The notes beneath the pieces were generated by a model that was given only the letters and a program-made list of their open reading frames with translations, was not told the DNA's origin and ran no database searches. From contig JAJOZX010000089.1 of assembly GCA_023014485.1 (NCBI GenBank), positions 498,501 through 562,500 of the forward strand: DNA of 64,000 nucleotides, in the 5' to 3' direction. Made by a program: the position numbers and the translations under genes. The stretch is from Bathynomus jamesi. Taxonomy: Eukaryota; Arthropoda; Malacostraca; Isopoda; Cirolanidae. The stretch's first letter is position 1. Every line of letters begins with the position of its first letter. Below, piece by piece: positions 40,717-51,977 of this stretch.

Positions 40717-41753
40717 ATGGGTGCCAAAGCTCAGTTAACAACAGGAAAAAGACAGTCGATTGTGACTTCGAGAAATGAGGGCCAATCACTGAGGCAAACT
40801 GCCAAAAAATTAAGTTTCTGTTAATGCGGTTGCTTGTGCCATTAAACGGCACGAAGAAACTGGTCAAAATAAGGACAGAAAAAGGCCAGGGCGACCAAGA
40901 ACCACAACAGACTCGGAGGACAAGTATATCCGAGTCACCAGTCTCAGCAACAGACGCCTCACAGCATCTGAAATCAAAGCCCAGCTGAACAACTCCAGAA
41001 GTACAACAGTTTCAACATCAACTGTTCAGAGAAGACAGAGGCAGGATTAAAAGGACGAACTGCAGCAAAGAAATCAATGCTGAGACTCCAGAACCAAAAT
41101 AAAAGGCTAGCCTGGGCTAAAAAACACTAAAAATGGACTGTTGAGCAGTGGAAATTTGTCCTTTGGACTGACGAATCAAAGTACGAGGTTTTTGGATCCA
41201 AATGCAGAGTATTTGTGCGGCGCAGGGCGGGTGAAAGAATGACACAGCAGTGTGTTGTGCCAACAGTGAAGCACGGTGGAGAAAGTGTGATGGTCTGGGG
41301 ATGTTTTGCAGGGGAGCAAGTAGGAGATCTCCACAAAGTCACTGGAACACTGAACCAACGTGGCTATCACGGCATTCTACGGCGCCATGCCATCCCATCT
41401 GGACTGCGACTAGTTGGCCAACAGTTCATAATGCAGCAAGACAACGATCCTAAACACGCTTCCAGCTGTGTCAAAATTACCTGAAGCAGAAAGAACGGCA
41501 ACGTCAGCTCACAGTTACGGACTGGCCAGCACAGTCCCCGGATCTGAACCCCATCGAGCTAGTGTGGGATGAACTGGATCAACGAGTGAAAGCCAAGCAG
41601 CCATCCAGTGCTCAGAAGCTCTGGGAACTCTTACAATAGTGCTGGCAGCAGCTTTCACCAAACTATCTTCTTTCTCTTGTTGAGCGAATGCTTCGAATTT
41701 GTTCTGCTGTAACTGCTGCTAGAGGAGGCTATTTTGATGAATCTAAAATTTAG
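40717..41753 (+). pseudogene. Tc1-like transposase of the outer element, decayed
   Basis: Starts MGAKAQLTTGKRQSIVTSRN and runs through VACAIKRHEETGQNKDRK and RPGRPRTTTDSED (linker) in the N-terminal half. The catalytic half appears across frames as VLWTDESKYEVFGSKCRVF, VPTVKHGGESVMVWGCF and FIMQQDNDPKHAS, with the last acid region SPDLNPIELVWDELDQ in another frame. It ends in ARGGYFDESKI. At least four frameshifts or stops. Typical DD34E Tc1 layout; inactive. Confidence 0.85.
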
Positions 41754-41912
41754 ACTTTGCTTTTGGTAAATTGTCCTGATTTGTTGTTATTTTACCCATA
41801 TTTGTACTTATGAATTTGTGTCATGATAACTTAGTTAATAAATAAAAAAAACTAAACAAAATTTGAAATTTATGAATATTTCAGGGTGTACTTAAACTTT
41901 TGACTGGTAGTG

Positions 41913-41946
<34 letters not shown>

Positions 41947-41994
41947 ATTAGGAAATTATTGTAATTTATCACGTTTTAATTATTAATTATTCTA

Positions 41995-42753
41995 CAGGGT
42001 GGGCCGTAAGTTTCCATACATAGGAAAAATAAACTTTTTTATGGACAACCATTTTTATTTATATAATATGCTCTACATGGTTGCCATTGTTTTGAAAACA
42101 CATTTCAATACGTGTTCCCCACTGTTGATGAACACGCATTAGCACAGTTGACGTTATGCTTGTAATGGCGTTGGTGATACGTTCCTTTAGATGATTTATG
42201 TCTCGTATCTTTTCCTGATACACCATGGCCTTCAAGTGCCCCCAAAGATAGAAATCAAGGGGGGTGAGATCTGGGGATCTGGGAGGCCACTCCACAGGAC
42301 CACGCCGACCAATCCAAGCATCCGGAAACTGCTGCTGATCCAAATACCGACGCACGTGAAGACCATAATGAGGTGGAGCTCCATCTTGCTGGAAGTAAAC
42401 TGGGAAGTTACCTTCCTCGTTTAGCAGGGATGGGAAAATCTCTTCTTGCAACATGTTAAGATACCTTTCGGCATTAAGATTTCCACTGACAAAAATTGGT
42501 CCAATAATTCTGTCACCCCATATCCCGGCCCACACCATCACTTTACCGGCACCTTGCATCTTCGTCGGACTCAGCCAGTTAGGGTTAGCATTACTCCAAT
42601 AACGTATGTTTTGCCGATTAACCTCTCCATTGACGTAAAAATTTGCTTCATCAGTAAACAAGATCTTACGTCAAACGCATATTCTTAGGGTATCTGAAAC
42701 ATAAAAACAAACGTTTAATTTTTCCTATGTATGGAAACTTACGGCCCACCCTG
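41995..42753 (-). mobile_element. Deleted mariner-type element, copy B
   Basis: Ends CAGGGTGGGCCGTAAGTTTC, inverted, with TA on both sides. The minus-strand frame 42059-42661 gives 200 residues starting [18 protein letters not shown], through [14 protein letters not shown] and [15 protein letters not shown], to a natural stop. The N-terminal DNA-binding half is deleted at the same point as in copies A and C. It is nearly identical to copy C, including an extra Gln codon (DQQQF), so B and C share a recent parent. Confidence 0.85.
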
Positions 42754-43010
42754 TATAGTTAAACAGTTCTGTAACTGGAATTTATCTATTTATTTATGTC
42801 CATCTCTCTTTACATTGGACAACAATTATTATTATTAATTATCAATTATCAATTATCATCATCAATTTTGTACGTATTTGTGAAGTAAATAATTTGTAAA
42901 TTTTTTTTTAAACCGATTGGAAACTTCATGTATAGAATATATAAAAGCAATATTTGAAAGAATAGTTAGAGAAAAGTGACTTTTTTGAAGCCACCACATA
43001 TGTAGAAATA
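42754..43010. other. AT-rich spacer
   Basis: ATT and ATC short repeats; no gene seen. Confidence 0.4.
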
Positions 43011-46000
43011 ATAACAGAGGCGGCCAAATAAGCATTTATATAGACACTAATAATAAGAGTATTTAGCAACTGACAGGCATAAGTGATTATTCTGAAACCC
43101 AAGCAGTTGAGGTGAAAATAAATATTATTTCCTATTCAATATTAGGCATCTACCGACCACCAAGTGGTAATGTGCCATCGTTTATTGCGAGCAAAGATAA
43201 AATTTAACTTTTAATCACATCAACAATAACTGCACCATTGCGAGAGATCTAAACATCGATCTCGCTAAAATAAACTCTGACAATAATGCTAACTTCTTCC
43301 ACAATCTCGTTACTGCAAATGACTAATTTAACTATAACTAAGCCAACAAGATTACATAATACCATAGAAAACTCTACTTTATTAAACCAAATCTGGGAGC
43401 GATCTCCCCTTGACTGGTCGTCAGGTATATTCCTATTACACATTACGCTATCTGTCCACATACTCGTACACAATGCTAATTAGCCATTGACAAATACAGG
43501 AAAGAATAAAAATTTACTATAGACCCTACACCTATAATAATAAATTAAAATTTATTAGGGGGGATATCAAGTTTTGACTGGTCGAGGATAACGAAGTAAC
43601 TGAAATAGAATCAAAATTTCAAACATTCTCAAACGCATTAATGGATATATTTAATACTAATTTTCCAAAAAGTCGAAACTCGTGTCAAAAAAGAACTATA
43701 ACAACCACTGGATCACTCCAGCTCTCATCGTAAGCATAAACCGTAAGCATAAACCGTAAGCATTCTCTCTCTAAACTATGGAAGAATGATATTACCAATG
43801 AACAAACAAAAATTATTGTAACAGACTAAATTCGCTCAGAAACCGCAAAAGCAGACCATTATTGTTCCAAAGTTACCGGAAAATCTAATCCTAAATGATT
43901 ATGGAATACTTTAAACGTCCGAGTTAACGCCAAAAATAAAGACAACTGCCGTTACTTTGTTAACACAGGATGGAATTTACAGTGATCCCAAAGACATGGC
44001 CAATTTATTAAACAATTTCTTTTCGAAAATAGGAAGCAATACGGCAGCAGCCATTTCAGAATCAGACAGTCACTACCAACAATATATGCCACAACCCACA
44101 CCAAATACTTTCTTCTTTGAACCAATTCTGCCAAACGAAATATCAGCTACATTAAAAACTTAAATAAAAGCGCTGATATCAGTTTAATTCCAGTGAAAAT
44201 ATATAAACTAATATCAGATGATATAAAACCCCACTCAATGCTTATGAACGAGTCATTAGTACAAGTGTATTCCCTGATCACCTGAAGATAGCCAGGTTTG
44301 TCCTGTATTTAAATCAAGCAGCCCTGATTCTCTATCCAACTACCGACCAATCTCCGTTTTACCAACTCTGAATAAAGTACTTGAAAGAATCGCATACAAT
44401 AGACTAATCAAATTCTTAGCTAAATACGACATCCTAACAAAAACATCAAGTTTAGAAGCCACACCACAGAAGACGCCATTAACATGCTCTCAGAAAATAT
44501 CCATAAAACCTAAACTACAAAAAAAACAATCTTAGTTTTCCTTGAGCTGTCGAAAGCCTTGATACGCTCTCACATGATATCTTACTAGACAAATTAAACG
44601 CAAAGCATAAGGGGAAATATGCTAAATTGGTTGAAGTAATCTCTCTCTATTGTCACCAGTATGTTAAAGTAAACGACATTTCATCAGAATATGCTATAGA
44701 GGAAAATGGTGTTCCACAAGGATCGATCCTTGAACCCTTACTACTCTTAATGCATGTAAATGATTTTTATCGAACAACATTAGACTGTATTCAATATGCA
44801 GATGACTGAGATGATACATCATAACACACTTCTACACACCACGATATCAATTACCGAATGAACGACGTGAACAGGCAATTAAATCATGTCCCTAAATCTA
44901 AACTTGCCAAAATCATCATATCGTAACTAAAAAACTGCGATCGTGCACACACCATTAATAATTGGAAACACTCCTCTTGCAAAAGTAAATGAAGTTAAAG
45001 TTCTTGGCATCAAGTTTGATAAATTAAATTTCAAAAGCCACACGCAACATATAAAATGAAAAATGTTTAGATTTCTCTACATATTTGATTAAACTAAAGG
45101 AAAAAAAATTCCCCAAAATGCCCTCCACACACTATTATTCATTTATTCATCCACACTTATAATATGGAATCACAGCATGGGGTAGTACAAAGAATTGTAT
45201 ACGATATCCGCTGGAAGTAATCCCTAAAAGAGGTTTACGAACACTCAGACAAGGATAACAGACGATCTTGTACCTCTCCAATGTTCAGAAACAAATAATC
45301 TAAAACTAAATGACCTGTATAAACTTAGTGTCGGTATCAGTATGTACAAAGTTGCTAATAATAGAAACTATACTTCACCTATTCACAGGGCGATTATCCC
45401 CCATCAGATCAACCATAATCATAATACAAGGCTTCCCAATGATTTCATACATAAACCAAATTGTTCCATGCAAATTGCAGGAAATGCTCTCTTCTACAAA
45501 GGCGCAGATACGAGAAGCGGTCAGAAAATAAGTTTACACAGCGTTTAATTTCGTAACTAAAGGACCACCTACATTGATTATGTTTGTATCAGGTGAATTC
45601 GTTAATCATTGTTGGCAACACTGCACGTCGATTCGGCTGCTATCTACCGTACATTGGTTATACGACTCAGGTGAACATGGCATGGCTCGACTGGAACAGT
45701 GCCCTGTCATTTCTGCAACGATATTCCGAGTATGTCAGTGGTCAATCAAAGGCGTTTTGCTCACAGACTTCATGCAAAAAGGCACAACAATCAATGCAGC
45801 TGCATACTGTTCAACACTGGAACGTTTACGAGCGGCCATTAAACGTAAACGTCCTGGACTGCTGCGTAGGGCAGGGCACTGTTCCAATCGAGCCGCCATG
45901 TTCAACCGACTCATAACCAATGTACGGTAGATGGCAGCTGAATCGACGTGCAGTGTTGCCAACAATGATTAACGAATTCACCTGATACAAACAATCAATG

Positions 46001-46148
46001 TAGGTGGTCCTTTAGTTACGAAATTAAACGCCGTGTAAACTTATTTTCTGACCGCCCCTCATATCTGGAACGCTATACCTATAAACGTCAGACAAGCACC
46101 ATCACTAATATCGTTTCGCAACTCGCTAAAGAAACACTTTATAAAGTA
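43011..46148 (+). pseudogene. LINE with endonuclease and RT remnants (LINE-E)
   Basis: An endonuclease-like string ILGIYRPPSGNVPSFI occurs near 43145-43185. RT blocks NYRPISVLPTLNKVLERIAY (near 44340), NGVPQGSILEPLL and QYADD (near 44800) follow, then the tail YKLSVGISMYKVANNRNYT and NTRLPNDFIHKPN. After an inserted MITE (45511-46061) it ends IWNAIPINVRQAP and KKHFIK with a stop. Numerous stops make it inactive. Its tail resembles LINE-D. Confidence 0.75.
45511..46061 (+). mobile_element. Mariner-derived MITE with about 140-bp terminal repeats
   Basis: The ends CGAGAAGCGGTCAGAAAATA and (inverted) TGAGGGGCGGTCAGAAAATA are flanked by TA, and the LINE-E tail reads on through one TA. The two arms match for about 150 bp (to ATCTACCGTACATTGGTTAT). 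Between them a transposase scrap reads GVLLTDFMQKGTTINAAAYC and LRAAIKRKRPGLL, typical of mariner proteins. Confidence 0.8.
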
Positions 46149-46151
46149 GTG

Positions 46152-46154
46152 TTA

Positions 46155-46191
<37 letters not shown>
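46152..46191. repeat. (GT)n microsatellite
   Basis: GT tract at the 3' edge of LINE-E. Confidence 0.9.
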
Positions 46192-46268
46192 CTGCAATTT
46201 GTAAATATTACTAAACGAAAATCACCTCTGCAAAATTCAATCTTAAATGGGTGCAATCATAAACTATA

Positions 46269-47644
46269 AGGGGTTCCAAAAAACCTTAGCCCCCCCCCCC
46301 CCCCATTTTCAGCTTACATGTTTACTCATATCGAAATAGTTTAGTGATTATAAAAATATATAAAATTCTTTATTTATTGCAGGTATTAAAATTACTCTAG
46401 CTGATAAAGTGATAATATAATGGCTTCTCAATTAATTGGTGATTCGGAGAGGCAACGTGTGATAGATCGCATACGAGCAATAGCATTTCGGAAAGCTCGT
46501 GATGCTGGAGCCACCTTTATAACACGTTCATGGGTTGCCAAAAAGTTGCGAAGAAATGAGGACTTCGTCAAAAGAAATTGGAATAAAACTTTGGATGAAT
46601 GTGAAATGGATACAACCAAATCTGGGCGCCCAAATTTGCCACTCTCTCAGGAAACAAAGGACATCATTGAAAGCGGTACGCGTAAGCGGAAAAACAGCTG
46701 TGCTAAACTTTCTAGAGAGATCGAAGTGTTGAGGAGAAAGATCGTTAGTGGCGAGATCATTCAACTGTACCGTCATAGGCAAGGTTTAAAGCCTTGGCAT
46801 GAACTTCCAAAGCCAAGAAAAACTCAACTCAACTTAACATCGATGACAGAATGTGGTTTGCCCATTATCTTGAAGATTGGGATGTGGATGATTTCATGCA
46901 TTTAGCTGTCTCCGATGAATTTTTTTTGTTTACATAACACGTCGGCCTACCAAAATGATCGAGTGTGGACCACAACACCAGATGAAATCGATGACAATGA
47001 ACATTATCGCGAATTATTAAAAAGTCCAGACTGTGTTGGTGTGTTTGTTTTGTTCACTGCAAAGAAGCTCATGTGGGTGCTGAAGCCAAATGGTCAGAGT
47101 TGGGATGGACAGTATTTTCGTGATATTATTCTATCCCAGCATGTCATTCCGTTTCTAAGAAACCCAAACAATGTTATGGATGTCGATCAGGTTACACTTC
47201 TGCACGATAAGGCTTCCTGCTTTAAGGCATTAGCCACTCAACAGTTGTTGCGGAACCATAAGATCGATTTCTTTGGAAATGAAGAATGGCCAGGAAATTC
47301 TCCTGACCTGAACGTCTGTGAACACATTGGATCAGTTATAAAGGTTGAATGTCTCTCGTTTCAAGAACCTGCAGCAAATCGATTTTTGAAGGATACAATG
47401 ACGCAACACATTGAAACGGTTTTAGCAAATTTGCGTAACGATCAAGATCTATTCACGTCACTTTTGGCAAGCTACCCAAAGCGAATTCAGTCTGTCTTGG
47501 AAGCCAATGGCGGGAACACCAAGTTTTAATTGTTTCTCATTAAAAGCAGGATTAAATTCTCTTTTGTAAGGTATGTTTAGTTTTACTGTACCTCTAATGG
47601 TTTAGGCCATGGGAGGGGGGGGGCTAAGGTTTATTGGAGCCCCG
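46269..47644 (+). mobile_element. Tc1-like DD37E transposon, nearly full length
   Basis: Inverted ends GGGGTTCCAAAAAACCTTAG and (right) GGGGCTCCAATAAACCTTAG, each followed by a C-run, are flanked by TA (46267-46268, 47645-47646). It carries one transposase gene with two frameshifts. Confidence 0.85.
46420..47529 (+). pseudogene. DD37E Tc1-like transposase, two frameshifts
   Basis: The first part starts MASQLIGDSERQRVIDRIR and contains WVAKKLRRNEDFVKRNW and KSGRPNLPLSQETKDII. Near 46835 the frame shifts to DRMWFAHYLEDWDVDDFM and VSDEFFLF (first Asp). A T-run near 46920 shifts it again to NDRVWTTTPDEIDDN, LLHDKASCFKAL (second Asp) and NSPDLNVCEHIGSVIK (Glu). 37 residues separate the last two acids. 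It ends VLEANGGNTKF. The T-run shift could also be a sequencing error. Confidence 0.85.
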
Positions 47645-48054
47645 TATACATTAGATGTTATAAGTTTCCAATATATTACGCCATAGTTATAATATGACTC
47701 GCTCATCTGTATCTAAAATTGTATCATGATTTGCATTGTTCACCATTTTTCTTTATTATTTCTATTATCACTTTCTATTATTTCAAAGATTATTTCAGTT
47801 TTCATTTGTAATGACAGAGTTAACTGAATGCAACATTTTTTTATTTTCCACAAATTCTATTTTTTATTTGACATTTTCTGGCGTAAAAATAGAAATGAAT
47901 CTCCAAGACTTCTGCCTGAAAAACTGTCATGCTTCACACCGACATATTCAGAAAAGAAATACTGTAATTAAACTACAAAGATTAAAGGTTAATCCCAACA
48001 CTAAACCAGTATGGATGCAATGTATATCTTATGTAATGTGTTCTTTCTCAATAA
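47645..48054. other. AT-rich stretch, no gene
   Basis: T-rich strings and an incidental open frame; nothing recognised. Confidence 0.35.
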
Positions 48055-48096
48055 ATATTATTATTATTATTATTATTATTATCATCATCATCATCA
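48055..48096. repeat. (ATT)n/(ATC)n microsatellite
   Basis: Trinucleotide ATT repeats change to ATC at the right side. Confidence 0.9.
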
Positions 48097-48097
48097 T

Positions 48098-48325
48098 CCC
48101 CTCCACCCATTGTCCTGACCTTGCACCAAGCGACTTCCATTTGTTTTCAGCCCTAAAGTAATACCTCGGAGGTAAACAACTTCAAATTGATCCTGATGCA
48201 GAAGCGGCCGTACAAAACTCGTTAAAAACTGAGGACCCTACATTTTACTCGACCGGCACCGAAAGCTTGTCCCACGCTGCGACAAATGTTTGAATCTGTT
48301 TGGTGATTATGTAGAAAAGTAGTAA
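48098..48325 (+). pseudogene. Mariner transposase C-terminal fragment
   Basis: CPDLAPSDFHLFSALK is the mariner third-acid block. QLQIDPDAEAAVQNSLK, then (shifted) PRCDKCLNLFGDYVEK and a stop complete the C-terminus. Nothing remains upstream of the microsatellite. Confidence 0.7.
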
Positions 48326-48389
48326 TAAGTTGTTGAAATACTTGTAATAATCACTTGCCTTGTAATAAAACAGTTTCTTCAAAACACCT

Positions 48390-49300
48390 TGAACGTCACC
48401 AGGGACAGCACAACAACATCCTTTACTAATGACACAAAGATTAGTAGAAAAAATAAACGCAGAGGATATACGATCTCTACAAACAGACATGAACAGAATC
48501 TACAAGTGGACGGAAGACAACAATATGAAAATTAACGCAGAGATTTCAAGTCTTAAGGTATGGAAATTCAGAGAAATTCTAAAGCAAAAGATTTATGAGT
48601 TGTAATGACTGATGATGCGAAATTTGAAACACAAAATAAGATAGCAGTAAACAAAGCAAAAAAATAACTGGGCAGATACTGCGAACCTTTAAACAAAGGG
48701 ATAGGAATATAATGATTCCTCTATTGAAAACACTGATCATACCCAAGCTGGAATACTGCTCGGTCCTAACATTCCCATATAAAAAAGAACATAACTAGAA
48801 GGGATTCAGAGAAGCTTCACAGCCAAGATCAATGGGTGCAAAGAACTAAATTACTGGGAAAGGTTACGCGAATTAAGCCTAAATTCACTGGAAAGAAGGA
48901 GATACACCTTTAATTTACACTTGGAAAATAATGGAGAAACTAGCCCCGAATCTTAATCTGAACCCTATAACCCCAAAACAACAGTGGAAAGTAGAAAAGG
49001 AAGACTGTCGTGTTCCGAAATTAAAGGCTACACAGAGAACATCCTCAACCCTGAAGGAAAATAGTTTTGTTGCCAGAGGACCAAAACTGTCTAACCAGGT
49101 GCCCAAGGAACTAAGGAACTAAGGAACACGGATGGTATTGCGGTGGACATCTTCAAAAGAAGATTAGACGCCTGGCTCAGAACAATCCCAGATGAGCCGG
49201 GAGTACCTGGCTATGTGAAGTGGATAGTACAAGAAGCCAACTACCTACTTCACCAGGGTAACTCAAGAGGAAGGACAAGCTTGACCTTCGTGAAATAAGG
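48390..49300 (+). pseudogene. LINE 3' fragment (LINE-F), LINE-A relative
   Basis: It begins in the active-site block (RDSTTTSFTNDTKISRK) and continues in several frames with WTEDNNMKINAE, LERRRYTF, GPKLSNQVPKELRN, VDIFKRRLDAWLRTIPDEPG and VKWIVQEANYLL. The same order occurs in LINE-A. Frameshifts are frequent. Confidence 0.7.
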
Positions 49301-49412
49301 AATCATCGCACGGAACATTTGAAAGGGTGAAAAGAAAGGTTGACCAGTGAAGTGAGCCAGAAACTGGCCCAGCGATAAGGCTAACAGCTGTTGCAAACTG
49401 CACTAACTCCCC

Positions 49413-49443
<31 letters not shown>

Positions 49444-49582
49444 CCTTTAACGCCAACCGTTGCCTAATGGCAACATGAGCTTGACAATCGATTTTGAGCC
49501 TAACGATCTGAATATTAGAAGTTATTTTGGTTTGAACAGGGAAAATTTTTAAAATAATTTCATAATTCAGGCATCGAAAGGT
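49301..49582. other. Spacer with (ATT)n
   Basis: (TAT)n at 49411-49440; otherwise no feature recognised. Confidence 0.4.
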
Positions 49583-49672
49583 TAATACCAGCACCATCGG
49601 AAGTCGAACTCCCAACTTCAGTGTCTTCACTTTACGCATAGGGAAACAGCGTTATCCACTTCGGGATATGGT
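49583..49672 (-). repeat. tRNA-like SINE head
   Basis: The minus strand reads CCCGAAGTGGATAACGCTG (A box) and GGGAGTTCGACTTCC (B box with matching T-stem). Anticodon arm is not convincing, so a SINE head is likelier than a tRNA gene. Confidence 0.5.
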
Positions 49673-49717
49673 ACTTTATAATAGTGTTATAATAGTTTTT
49701 AATTGCTTCACAGTTCT

Positions 49718-49719
49718 TT

Positions 49720-49785
<66 letters not shown>
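49718..49785. repeat. (GT)n-(TA)n microsatellite
   Basis: About 13 GT units then about 20 TA units. Confidence 0.95.
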
Positions 49786-49787
<2 letters not shown>

Positions 49788-50235
49788 TGGACCGGATGTC
49801 AGTTTTTCAACATCTGCGGATGCAGATTTTTAATTTCACTATCCGCGGATGCAGATATTTAGTTAATCCATCAATATAGAATTATGAATATATGACAATT
49901 TTTCAAATTTCGTGATATTACTATTATGGCAGGCAATGCATAAGAATTAAAATTAATATTCTCATTATAATAAAAATAACTTTCTTAAGCGTTTCAGCCA
50001 CAGAAAATTCAATGAAACAAGTTTCATTCAATTTTCTGTGTTACCAGGTTTTTATATTTGTTTGTTCATTAATAATTAATACTTTACATGAAATGTGCAT
50101 GACTGGGCCTTATAAGCTACTTCATAAGTTAATTTAATTATAAATTGCATAATTTATTAGAGGTAATATCCGCATAACATCTGCAGTCAGAAGTGCGGAT
50201 GCTAAAAATGCGGATGCGGATATCCGGTCCACCAC
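49786..50235. mobile_element. MITE with TGGTGGACCGGAT ends (hAT-like)
   Basis: Left TGGTGGACCGGATGTC and right (inverted) TGGTGGACCGGATATCC, followed at both sides by GCGGATGC repeats (ATCTGCGGATGCAG, AATGCGGATGCGG). The style resembles hAT MITEs, but the target duplication is not clear because the left flank is TA repeat. Confidence 0.55.
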
Positions 50236-50247
50236 TAAAATATACAT

Positions 50248-50393
50248 GATACACACAGACCGTGCATGAAACAAGGAACTCTAGGATAATTAAATCCACT
50301 ATAGTATTTGTCATTTACCATTACTTATTCGGACTATAGTTGATTTAATTATCCTAGAAGAGTTCCTTGTTCCATGCACTGTCCGTGTGTATC
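50248..50393. repeat. Long hairpin, family 3
   Basis: Arms GATACACACAGACCGTGCAT... and their near-complement ending ATGCACTGTCCGTGTGTATC, about 57 bp, with TAGGATAATTAAAT further in; loop about 30 bp. Resembles the hairpins at 23847 and 34313 in layout. Confidence 0.7.
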
Positions 50394-50629
50394 AAAAAAC
50401 CTCAGGGAACCATTCTGAGTTCATTCTCATATATACACACACACAAGAATAGTTGGTTCACGCAAGCATTTTAATGTGTAAATAATTTCATACAAATAAT
50501 CTAAAAGTTTTTTTTTTTTAAGCTAGTAAGCGTATAACATTTATTTTAAGATCAGATGTAATGTTAAAAATTCAAAGTAAAAAAAAGGAAATTGCAACAG
50601 CTCTTAGAAAGAAATATATATACTGTATA

Positions 50630-51390
50630 CAGGGTGGGCCGTAAGTTTCCATACATAGGAAAAATAAACATTTTGTTATGGACAACCATTTTTATTTATA
50701 TAATATGCTCTACATGGTTGCCATTGTTTTGAAAACACATTTCAATACGTGTTCCCCACTGTTGATGAACACGCATTAGCACAGTTGACGTTATGCTTGT
50801 AATGGCGTTGGTGATACGTTCCTTTAGATGATTTATGTCTCGTATCTTTTCCTGATACACCATGGCCTTCAAGTGCCCCCAAAGATAGAAATCAAGGGGG
50901 GTGAGATCTGGGGATCTGGGAGGCCACTCCACAGGACCACGCCGACCAATCCAAGCATCCGGAAACTGCTGCTGATCCAAATACCGACGCACGTGAAGAC
51001 CATAATGAGGTGGAGCTCCATCTTGCTGGAAGTAAACTGGGAAGTTACCTTCCTCGTTTAGCAGGGATGGGAAAATCTCTTCTTGCAACATGTTAAGATA
51101 CCTTTCGGCATTAAGATTTCCACTGACAAAAATTGGTCCAATAATTCTGTCACCCCATATCCCGGCCCACACCATCACTTTACCGGCACCTTGCATCTTC
51201 GTCGGACTCAGCCAGTTAGGGTTAGCATTACTCCAATAACGTATGTTTTGCCGATTAACCTCTCCATTGACGTAAAAATTTGCTTCATCAGTAAAGAAGA
51301 TCTTACGTCAAACGCATATTCTTAGGGTATCTGAAACATAAAAACAAACGTTTAATTTTTCCTATGTATGGAAACTTACGGCCCACCCTG
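50630..51390 (-). mobile_element. Deleted mariner-type element, copy C
   Basis: Ends CAGGGTGGGCCGTAAGTTTC, inverted, with TA on both sides. The coding part 50696-51196 is 166 residues from [15 protein letters not shown]; the upstream [13 protein letters not shown] piece is also present, and the first Asp region reads FTDEANF just before. The internal deletion and extra Gln codon are as in copy B. Confidence 0.85.
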
Positions 51391-51468
51391 TATAATAAGA
51401 CAACGTCAATTACATATTCATCTTTATTTGTCCCGAGTTTTCTCGTGAGATTTATGTCTTAGTCTCGA

Positions 51469-51690
51469 ATGTACGCGCTGTTCCTTTTCTTTTATGTAAT
51501 AATTCTGGAGTATCCAGTTTCAACATCCAGCAGTACCAAATTTTTTGTTTTAAACTTCACTGAACGGAAAGTAAAACTGAGACCTATTTTCACGAGTGGC
51601 TGCGAAACGCCAAGCAACCGTATTGATTTTGAGTGCCCTCAGAAAATAAATTTCAGATTCCTTAAAAAGTTGAAGATTCTATCAACGTAA
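51469..51690 (+). CDS. Short open frame with signal-peptide-like start, unrecognised
   Basis: The 73-residue frame begins MYALFLFFYVIILEYPV, a hydrophobic stretch that could be a signal peptide. Two Cys (GCETPSNRIDFEC) follow, then a basic tail. There is no homology I recognise and no splice evidence, so it may be chance. Confidence 0.15.
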   Translation: MYALFLFFYVIILEYPVSTSSSTKFFVLNFTERKVKLRPIFTSGCETPSNRIDFECPQKINFRFLKKLKILST

Positions 51691-51977
51691 AAGCTCAACC
51701 ATTAGGAGTGCAGCTGACGAGGAAGCTTCTAACAGTGGCTGTATCCTCCAGCGCGGGACACGTCAACGCGAAGAAGAGGCGACGTCAAACCGAAACATCA
51801 ACGCGCTGGTGGCCAAACTTCCTCAAATCTCCGTGCAGCGGGCTGTGTACGGTTGGCCAGACTGTCAGTCGATGGCCTGTTGCGTGGCACGGTCAGAGTG
51901 CCGATCGGCTGCCGGGGCCGGACCTATACCAGCCTGCTATTTTTTCATTTATGGGGAGCAATTGCGTGCTCCCCGGA

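Larger units (their letters stand above)
36267..41912 (+). mobile_element. Tc1-like element (outer), split by another Tc1-like element
   Basis: The left end CTACCAGTCAAAAGTTTAAG and the inverse at the right (CTTAAACTTTTGACTGGTAG) are joined by 1.58 kb of outer sequence once the inner element (36289-40358) is removed. The left repeat resumes exactly after the inner element (CATCTACTAATTTCAAATG). Its transposase at 40717-41753 is decayed. Confidence 0.85.
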
